Part shown: positions 56,385-64,000 of the stretch, piece by piece
Numbering within the stretch: the first letter of the stretch is position 1
How the letters are laid out: the number at the start of each line of letters is the position of its first letter
Source: Paguma larvata
Taxonomy: Eukaryota; Chordata; Mammalia; Carnivora; Viverridae
NCBI GenBank assembly: GCA_030068075.1
Contig: CM057832.1
Span: 77,065,002-77,129,001 of the forward strand
DNA length: 64,000 nucleotides
Direction: 5' to 3'
The notes under the pieces: generated by a model
Seen by the model: only the letters and a program-made list of their open reading frames with translations
Databases searched by the model: none
Told to the model about the DNA's origin: nothing
Program-made: the position numbers and the translations under genes

Positions 56385-56520
56385 CCCCTTTTGGCAAAGG
56401 GGGAACAGAGATCTGGAGAGTAAGGACTTGCCCAAGGTCACTGGCTTAGTTAGAAGTAGATTAGATACTAGAACTCAGGTCTCCACTCCAGGTTGAGTAG
56501 GCATCTTTATCATCTCCCAA
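56385..56520 (-). repeat. MIR SINE remnant in intron 1
   Basis: TTTGGCAAAGGGGGAACAGA GATCTGGAGAG..GGACTTGCCCAAGGTCACTG G..AGAACTCAGGTCTCCACTCC AGG are the reversed MIR core and tRNA-like part. Confidence 0.75.
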
Positions 56521-57149
56521 CATGTGTACCTGAAAACTAAATCCCATAGGTGTAAAAAGCCTTTTTTAAAGTCATTATTCATATTTGAGGCTGGAGAGCT
56601 TTTCTGCTACCTGCCCAGGTTTTGGTTTTCTTTAAACTAGGAGTTAGAGGAAGCCACAAACTAAAAATACACGTTTCAGCTCTTCAAACTATAAAAATAA
56701 ACATTCTCCTGTGCTTGATGGTGCTGGCACAGGGATGGACAAGTTTCTGACAGCAAAACTTTAAAGGTACCCCTAGTACTGGTATTGTATTTTTCTGAAA
56801 TGTGGCCAAGTAGAAGGGAACCGGCCCTTAATGGTGAACTGCCCCCTCCTACCCCCAGATTGCTCAGCAGGAGGATTTCAACATGAGGATTTTTTTTCTG
56901 CCTCGGTGCTCTCGGTACTGCGCTTGGTTTTTATAAACAACCCTGACCGTTTTGGCTTCATGAGTGATTAATGATGCATCTTTTTTGTTGAATTTGAGAT
57001 TGTTCACTAGCCCTCCCTTCGTTACCAAGAAAACAAAAAAAAAATGTAGCAGCCTTAATGGCTTTTTTTTGTTTGGTTTCCTTATTTTAGATATATAAAC
57101 GCAGCATCCTTAGTTCTTGGGGTTGTGTAGGAGTTGGCAGGCTCTAAGA

Positions 57150-57412
57150 TATAAATAGAAGCTGATTTCAGAGGCCCCTGTTGACTAGGCTTTATGTGAG
57201 AGCCTCCATCCCGCTCAGCCTGTCACATTGCAGCCTTGTGACAGGCTGAAGCTCCCGCCCATGTGATCTGAGCTGAGAAATATTAAGGCAAGCTTTGCAC
57301 ACGTGATGGCGTTTAAAAGCTGGCTTTCTAGGGGGGAGATCTACAGATGGGAAGCTAGGTGGAGGACTGCTGTCCTGGTGTCTCTTATGTCTCAGTTGCC
57401 GGCTATTTATAG
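57150..57412 (+). promoter_or_regulatory. ZFAND5: Candidate intronic regulatory cluster in ZFAND5 intron 1
   Basis: Within 263 bases are a TATA-like TATAAATAG (57150-57158), a perfect 12-bp inverted repeat (57215-57226 / 57238-57249, 11-nt loop) whose arms carry TGACAG in opposite orientations (MEIS/TGIF-type core), a palindromic E-box CACGTG (57300-57305) and a perfect MEF2 consensus CTATTTATAG (57403-57412). Motifs are directly visible. A role as enhancer or alternative promoter is inference. Confidence 0.4.
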
Positions 57413-59566
57413 TGAATTGAAAGTAGTTGTTTTCTGAAGAAGGAAAGGTGGAATACTTTGCAAGTGAAGTAGGTAAAATCATTGAGATTCCTTTCCGCTT
57501 CCTTTTTTTATGTAAAAGAAAAGATTTTAAAGAATTGGATTCACTAAGGTTGATGCTTAAATTTAGGCCTGTTTGCTATTCTGAAGCCACTGTCAGATGT
57601 CACTGGGAGTTAGTAAAGAAACTGTGAACTCGCATAATTCTGGAGCTGGTTTCAAGGAATGAACTCTTTGCACAGGGCAGATTCCCACATATTATGTGGG
57701 GGTGGGGGCATGCAAATAAAGGCATAATTTATTATTTGAACCATTTTTGTGCATATTAAAATTTTTTTAAACCCAGCTGAAAATGTTTATTAATAAACGC
57801 AAGCGATGTTGAAATGTTTACACTACCCTGCTCCAAAATGAGTCAGCTAAATTCCACTTACTATTTAAAGAGACCATGTCAACTAAATTAGTAGCATTGT
57901 TTGAAGTAAGCTGTGGTTCTCCGACACCCTCCATATAAGCTTGATTGGCTTGAAGTAATTTTCAAGCTTGGATATTTCTTTTTGCTAACAAAAGGATACA
58001 TTATTGTCATTTAACTGTGGGGGAAATACTGGCAGAATTCTGGCCAGGTCAAATTTGGTTAGTCCTCTTCCCCCTCTTTTGTAATTTTGGTGAAGAGTAT
58101 TAAAGACTTGTTAAAACATTGTTCTTAGTAACTCACTAAAGAGTGTATTCTAGGGTGTGATAGTTGGAAGAGCCCATATGAAATTCTAGATCAGCTCTAG
58201 CTTGAATGAAGTACTTTCCTGCGCTTAATTTCAAATGTTCATAACAGTAAATAACTTGCATTATCAATGTTAAGACACATTTAAATGACCGTGACAAGTT
58301 AGAGCACAAATCTCACTTTAATAAAATGCTCTCAAATATGCTTTTTGTAGTATGTACATATTTTAAGGTGACATGGAAACTTTCCAGTTTAAGTTTTTTT
58401 TAATGAGTATTTTCACTTAGAAAAATTTACTAAATTTAGCGTAACATTACTGTATCTGTTCTAATTTTAACAAGGCTTCTGGAAAAGCAAGGTAGGCTTG
58501 CTGTATGAAGTTCTTTCTGGTAACCTAGCATTAAATATTAATCATTACTGAAGGTTGTGTGTTCATATTGCTTTACTTTGCCATATTGAAATTGAACTTT
58601 TCAAAGGTTTCATTTTCTGATGTGAGGAAAGCAGGCACTCGTTTTTTAATAGAGCCTTTGGCTGGAGAAATCTATAGCTGATAATTTGTGCATTTGCAAG
58701 TTACTAGGCACCGACTTTAAAGTATTCAAACCCAGATTTCACACACCTCAAATGGAGAACTTAAAAGGAATTTCATGAGCAGCTGGCCCCCTAAATTTTT
58801 AAAAAGCTTCACTTGTTCGTCTCAAGGTAGCAGGAAAGGCTAGATGATGTATCAGGTCCCTTCAGTGTCCTGTCAAGGTGTTGCAACGTTTTTAAAAGTA
58901 CAGTTGTTCTGCCCATAGCAGAATTGTTGAATTACTAGTGAAGCCCAGTATCTTGTAAGATATTTTAAGAAAACTTTATAACTATATCCAATATACAGCC
59001 AGCTTCAAGAACCACTAGTGCATTATCAAGAGTTGGTACTTAATTGTGATGATTGTAGATTTTTTTTTCATTTGCAAGTTCCATTTTATATATTTTTAGC
59101 CAGAGAAGTAAAAATCTCATTTGATATGGTCTTCCCCTTCCCGTAGTGCAGGAAATCAGACATTGACTTTAAGATGACAATTGTCCGAACTGATTTAAAT
59201 GTAATTCTGATATATGGCAGAGCAGCCTTTTCAGAAATTGAAACAAAGATCATAGTGATAGGTGAAGTAATACATTTTAATGTTTAACGATAGATTTTTT
59301 TGTCCTAAAGAATGTGAAGTCCTTACAGTTCATTATTTATAAAGTTAAAAAGACCATTTCTTTAATGCCCTTTGTTTTATAAAGGCAACAAAATATTCAT
59401 AGTTTTCTTGGTCTGCTCTTTTTAATGATTAGCAATGCAATTTGGGCCTTTGTTAGAAATAGACTTGGTGTTTAGAAATAACAAAAGTATCCTGGTGGTT
59501 ATCATATGAATTTAGTGATTTTTATTTGGTAACCTGCTAATTTTTTTGTTTTTGTTTTGTTTATAG

Positions 59567-59726
59567 CAGAAAAATATGGCTCAGGAGACTAACCAGACCC
59601 CAGGGCCCATGCTGTGTAGTACAGGATGTGGCTTTTATGGGAATCCTAGGACAAATGGAATGTGTTCCGTTTGCTACAAAGAACATCTTCAGAGGCAGCA
59701 GAATAGTGGCAGAATGAGTCCAATGG
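59567..59726 (+). other. ZFAND5: ZFAND5 exon 2 (first coding exon)
   Basis: The acceptor is preceded by a long T-rich tract and reads TTATAGCAG, a tandem NAGNAG acceptor, so the exon can begin at 59567 or 59570. Both choices lie 5' of the ATG at 59576 and leave the protein unchanged. The donor is ATGG|GTAAGT after 59726. It encodes residues 1-50 plus one base, holding the complete A20 zinc finger. Confidence 0.95.
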
Positions 59727-62700
59727 GTAAGTGTCCAAGGAAAAACCCATTTGAAGGACTGGTGGACAGAAAATAGAGAACCAAGAATTGGGGCCTAAGA
59801 CTGAGAATCATGCCGACAGCCCAAGGAGAGAAGACCTGAGAAAAGCTTGAAATTAAAGCAGCAGCCCACATCCTTGGCACAGCTACATCAGGAATGAATG
59901 ACCATCTACAAGCATCTTCTAGCTTTTTCGTTTTCCTTTTTGAGGTTTTGTTTCATACTTAAGTTCACTGGATATGACTTTTTCGTATATGTTTTTGTTT
60001 GGATACTCAATTGTAGGATTCTGCAGTACAGTGAAAGTGCTTAAATCACTAACCTAATTAAATGCAAGTATTTGTTACTTATTAAGAGTCTCGCTACTGA
60101 GTGTTTGTAGTCTTTCTGTTTCTTACAAATCCTTTTTTTAAACTAGGAACAGCTAGTGGTTCCAACAGTCCTACCTCAGATTCTGCATCTGTACAGAGAG
60201 CAGACACTAGTTTAAACAACTGTGAAGGTGCTGCCGGCAGCACATCTGAAAAGTCAAGGTAAGATTGACCACTTTAGGGTTTTTATGCTAATACAACAAG
60301 GAAATACATCTGTGCTATCCATACCATTCTAATTATGAATGTTGTCTATAGTAAGGATATTAATGTACCAGATGCCCTTGGCTTTGCTTGTGTTGCACAA
60401 TCCGGGATTCCAGGATCCATCCCTTTAATTAATACATGGTCTTATAGGTCACTGAGGAAAGATGTATATTATAACACTCCGTGGTACTCTCAAAGATGCT
60501 ATATTGAGAATGCTGTGCTTTAATTTCTTAAAATTGAGGGTCAGGATGTAGAGTATGGCTGTCCAGAATATATTATTATATAAGGCATTTTGGCAAAGCT
60601 GCCCCTTTTGCCCTTAAATTACAGGCACAGCTGAAAGTTCCCAGTTGGTGATAGTAGGACATTGTAACTATACACACACTCAGCCTTGAATTGATGAGCT
60701 GTTTATCAGATTGCTTTCTTTATTCTCAACCATGTGTGCTGGGCATCCAGTATTCTTTTAAATTTTTAGATTATTTAGCTCCGTTTGATTATGTTGGAAA
60801 TAATACATACTTGAAAGTTGAACTGACAACTTCCTTTCTTGCAAAGAAGTACCCTTAACATCTTTAAAAATGTTTGCTTGAACTCAAATAGAAGTGTGCC
60901 TGTGGCTGCCTTGCCTGTAACTCAGCAAATGACAGAAATGAGCATTTCAAGAGAGGACAAAATAACTACCCCGAAAACAGAGGTGTCAGAGCCAGGTATG
61001 CTTTTTGTTTAATACTAGTTCCGTTCTGGATTTGGTAGTACAAGAAAGAGTTGGTGGGAGATGATTTCCTTCCCGTTGAAGGATTAAATTGGAGAGAGAG
61101 CTGAAAAATACTGGCCAAGCAAGAACCACTCTCTCTCAAGTCCCTCGGGTGTAAAATAGTCTTCTTTACTCTTCTTTCTTCTCCTTAAACCCACGTCACA
61201 AATTTATAATCTGGGGACTGGAAATACTAAGAATTTAATGAACTTAAAAGGCATTTACCCTTGTATTTTAAAGATGTCTTTGAAGTATTATTCATACACA
61301 GAAGAAATTACTTTAAATTTCAAAGCCATGAAGAACATTTTATAATCAGAAGCAATATTCAGTCTTGGTATCACCAGTATTGTACAAAATATTTAAGACA
61401 AAGAACATATTGAACACTAAAAGAAACTTTCAAGGTGAAAAGTCTAGGAGTTGAAAAAGTGGGAGTTGAAAACTATGGAAAAGGCATTTGTGTTCATTGA
61501 GTGCCTTTGAGCCTCTCCTTCCGTAGAGCACAGTCAGAAGGGCTGTCTTGTTGCCAGAGATGGACTGGGTGAAATTCTCTGTGCTGGGCCCTGGGACAGG
61601 AATCTCTGTCCTCCGTAGGGCGCGTGATTCATTTAATCAGTCCATCAGTTCATTACTTCCTGGTACTGTGTTGACTGAACACAGTCTTAAAACTTCACTG
61701 TGAGGAAATACTATCTGTGGGTATGTAATCTGTTTTGAAGGCTGGCTTTTGCTAATAACATCACATAGCAAAGCGTATGTGAACTATACCAATCTTAACC
61801 TATAAAGTTAAGTAAAAATTCTTAAGTTCAGCAGGTAAATCCATATTTGGTATTTTCAAATGAGTTCAGTCTTTCAGAAAAAGCTGACCAAATTAGGTGT
61901 TTGTGGGGTTTTATACACAAAATTACTCTGACCTTGGAACCGTATTCTTGCTTTAGATCTGTAGCTAGGGTCTGCATTTATTATTTCTTAATACGTTCTG
62001 TAGTTTGTTCCTCTTTGCCTTTACTGACTCATTTCCCCCTTCTTAACTCCCATGTGTCCTGGATGTCCCAGGAACCCCTATTCAATTTTCTGATAGAGCC
62101 AAGGAAATGACTGTCACACGCACCCCTCCCCCAAACTGTTCCCATACATTATTCTTTACCATCATACCATCAGGAAAAACTATTAAGATTGTCATAGTCG
62201 ATTATTAGGAATCAGTAGTAGGTAAAGTATTATTCTATATGAGCAAATGAGTTCTGTATTAGGGAGAATTTTTAGAGTAAGCTCTCTTGAAACCTATCAG
62301 CTTGCTCTAGAGTTTGGATTTATGCTTATAGCATTGATGCTGGCGTATGAAGCAGTGATCTTAGCATTGCATACAATAATTTGCTATTCTTGGGATTTGG
62401 ATTAATAGTAAAACTTGCTGCTTCTGGTATTGTTGAATTTTATAAAAGCAGAACTAATTTGATATTTTTGTTCTAAGTAACTAGTGGTAATGTGGGCTTT
62501 ATTTAATATGGTGGAACTGCAATTTTATCTTCATGTTGACGAATTTTATTGATGTCATGTGAACTAAAACTTTAAAGCCCTTTTAGGGGGAGAAACGTAC
62601 TTTTTTCTGTACTCGTTTTAGATAAGTATTGCAAAGCAAATAAAAGCTGTGCTTTAAAAATTCTTGATTTGCCCATGGAATCCTTAATAGTCAAAACTTC

Positions 62701-63492
62701 ACAAGTACTTATATTGTCTTAAAGACTGTTTGTTGATCTCTCAAAAAGTTTAAGAACTATTCAGATTTTCTGCATGTGACCATATAAAAGCACTTGTTAA
62801 AATGGCAAATTTAATTACTGTGAAATGATAGGATCTGAAGTTAATTAGGGCTGAATAATTTGGGTTTTACTTATGAAATTTGCTAGATTTATCTATTTAG
62901 TCTTTGCCTATCAGTATAAAACCAAAATGAACTTTTTAGCAGTTGGTAACTTTATGTACTGAGTAATAATGACTGTAAACTGCCCTAATTAAGAAGTGTG
63001 CATTTAGGCGATGGCAATTTGGAAAAACTGGGCATGTGACCAGCATCTCTCAGATCTTTAAAATTTAGGGTTTTATTCCCTAGTACTAGCGGTTAAGAGT
63101 CAGTTTAAAGGAATTTGAGTGGAGTAATCAGTTTACAGAATTTAGAGGAGCCAAGTATATGTTGATTGGCGAGAAACTGTCTGATTTGGAAGAAGTTCTG
63201 AGACTAAAGTAGAAGATTCTATTTAAAGCACGTTTTTACTAAAGACTTCATAGATATTTTCAATAAGAATCTTACTGTTTCTTTTAAATGTTTTCTTTTT
63301 GTGACTTAAATAATTGTCAGCCAGTGAACTCTTCACAATTGTCTCATGTTCACACTTGTTTTTCAGTTGTCACTCAGCCCAGTCCATCCGTTTCTCAACC
63401 TAGTACTTCTCAGAGTGAAGAAAAAGCTCCTGAGCTGCCCAAACCAAAGAAGAACAGATGTTTTATGTGCAGAAAGAAAGTTGGCCTTACAG
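59576..63492 (+). CDS. ZFAND5: ZFAND5, AN1-type zinc finger protein 5 (3' end missing)
   Basis: ZFAND5 (ZNF216) is a cytosolic/nuclear adaptor that binds polyubiquitin through an N-terminal A20 zinc finger and the 26S proteasome through its C-terminal AN1 region. It is known for roles in muscle atrophy, osteoclast formation and damping of NF-kB signalling. Four exons join in frame: 59576-59726, 60147-60258, 60892-60995, 63367-63492 (493 nt, 164 codons plus one base). Every boundary is GT/AG, with phases 1, 2, 1 and 1. The A20 finger has C14, C18, C30 and C33. A Ser/Thr/Pro-rich linker follows (residues ~43-147), then the AN1 start with C154 and C157 in [10 protein letters not shown]. The family product is 213 residues, so about 49 (the remaining AN1 ligands and tail) are encoded beyond the window. 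The start has A at -3 and G at +4. No stop or frameshift interrupts it. Paralogue ZFAND6 was considered, but the linker and N terminus match ZFAND5. Confidence 0.97.
59727..60146 (+). other. ZFAND5: ZFAND5 intron 2
   Basis: A 420-nt intron, GTAAGT...CTAG. Retention would extend the frame by 16 codons to a TAG at 59774-59776. No repeat is seen. Confidence 0.9.
60147..60258 (+). other. ZFAND5: ZFAND5 exon 3
   Basis: Acceptor ...TTAAACTAG|GA and donor TCAAG|GTAAGA. The 112-nt exon completes Gly51 and encodes a Ser/Thr-rich linker beginning [16 protein letters not shown], ending two bases into an Arg codon. Confidence 0.95.
60259..60891 (+). other. ZFAND5: ZFAND5 intron 3
   Basis: A 633-nt intron, GTAAGA...ATAG, AT-rich, with no repeat or other feature recognised. 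Confidence 0.9.
60892..60995 (+). other. ZFAND5: ZFAND5 exon 4
   Basis: Acceptor CTCAAATAG|AAG and donor GCCAG|GTATGC. The 104-nt exon completes Arg and encodes [20 protein letters not shown] and following acidic/Thr residues, ending one base into a Val codon. Confidence 0.95.
60996..63366 (+). other. ZFAND5: ZFAND5 intron 4
   Basis: A 2,371-nt intron, GTATGC...TCAG, AT-rich. I see no SINE, LINE or LTR in it and no supported alternative exon. Confidence 0.88.
63367..63492 (+). other. ZFAND5: ZFAND5 exon 5 (start of AN1 finger)
   Basis: Acceptor TTTTTCAG|TTG and donor TTACAG|GTATTT. The 126-nt exon encodes a Pro/Ser/Gln stretch, a charged [10 protein letters not shown] segment, and the first two zinc ligands of the AN1 domain (C154, C157). 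It ends one base into the Gly165 codon. The next exon is not present in the remaining 508 bases. Confidence 0.95.
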
Positions 63493-64000
63493 GTATTTAC
63501 AGAACATAGAAAACAATGTATATTTTGTTGCTAGGCTTTAACAGGGAGCTCCCTTAAGGGACTAGTCAGTCTTAACACCCACAACAAAATGCCCGACCTT
63601 CAGGAACAGAAAGTTTCCAGAGTGGACTAGAAAGGGGGCAGGGTAGTGGAGAGAAGTTGGATTTGATTTCTACTTGTCTCTCTAATCCTGTGAAACCTTT
63701 TATCAGCTTCAGGCCTTCTGAATTACTTTGCTTTACTGAATTGATCAAAATTCATCCCTTTTGAGTCTTTTCTTTGTTCTCCTGGGGAAAAGGTAGTTGA
63801 CCCAAACCGTAAACACAGTCTTCGAGTCAGGCACAAAACGTTAGCATGCTTTTTAACGGTTCCCTTTAAATCTCAGAACCCTATGGTTCTCTGTTTCCTA
63901 GTCTTCACTTGAGAAAACATTACCCAGTCATATGTAGGAGGAGGAGGAGGATTTGCATCCAGGTCAGTCTGGCTCTAGAGCCTGTGGAATTTCTACTCTG
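63493..64000 (+). other. ZFAND5: Start of ZFAND5 intron 5 (runs off the window)
   Basis: Begins GTATTT. No match to the expected next coding segment of the AN1 finger is present before the window ends; a (GGA)n stretch lies near 63,938. Confidence 0.8.

Larger units (their letters stand above)
55261..59566 (+). other. ZFAND5: ZFAND5 intron 1
   Basis: A 4,306-nt intron from GTGAGT to a T-rich tract and TAG/CAG. Its first ~700 nt belong to the CpG island; the remainder is AT-rich. Apart from one MIR remnant it holds no interspersed repeat I can recognise, and no Can-SINE. It contains a regulatory-looking cluster at 57150-57412, an octamer ATGCAAAT (57710-57717) and an AP-1/MARE-type TGAGTCAGC (57839-57847). 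Confidence 0.85.

Noticed and set aside
57684..57700. CCCACAT-ATT-ATGTGGG palindrome in intron 1
   Set aside because: Only 7-bp arms; frequent by chance, so not listed as a finding on its own.

Overview
This is mammalian nuclear DNA, almost certainly from a cat-family carnivore. The diagnosis rests on 39 copies of a tRNA-Lys-derived Can-SINE (head GGGGCGCCTGGGTGGCTCAG, then a TC-rich segment and an AATAAATAAACATTAAAA tail), whose subfamily matches felid rather than canid or mustelid copies. Older mammalian repeats (MIR, L2, MaLR LTRs, hAT DNA transposons, L1) fill in the rest. There are no bacterial, plasmid, phage or CRISPR features.

The one gene I can support is ZFAND5 (ZNF216, an A20/AN1 zinc-finger ubiquitin and proteasome adaptor), on the + strand at the right end. 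It has a CpG-island promoter and a non-coding first exon (about 54.05-55.95 kb; donor at 55,260/55,261). A 4.3 kb intron 1 follows, then four coding exons (59,576-59,726; 60,147-60,258; 60,892-60,995; 63,367-63,492) whose splice phases join without a break. The window ends inside the intron after codon 164 plus one base, so the last coding exon (the rest of the AN1 finger and the stop) lies outside.

Positions 1-54,000 look intergenic. I found no exon, RNA gene or processed pseudogene there. Most ORFs in this part are the same ~60-residue product of the sense or antisense Can-SINE, or shadows of other repeats. The region is a layered record of insertions: old MIR/L2/hAT/MaLR, then L1, then Can-SINEs, several in tandem and sharing target duplications. 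It also carries a 218-nt pure purine tract and an AT-rich palindromic block.

The last SINE ends at 50,778, and the remaining 13.2 kb (proximal upstream region, promoter and gene) has none. The best non-coding leads are in that part: a homeodomain-motif cluster at 51.1 kb, two MER20 elements upstream of the promoter, a consensus CRE beside GC boxes, and an intron 1 cluster (57.15-57.41 kb) with a perfect 12-bp hairpin and a perfect MEF2 site. I found no undescribed biological system; the findings are regulatory or mobile-element observations that need comparative data.
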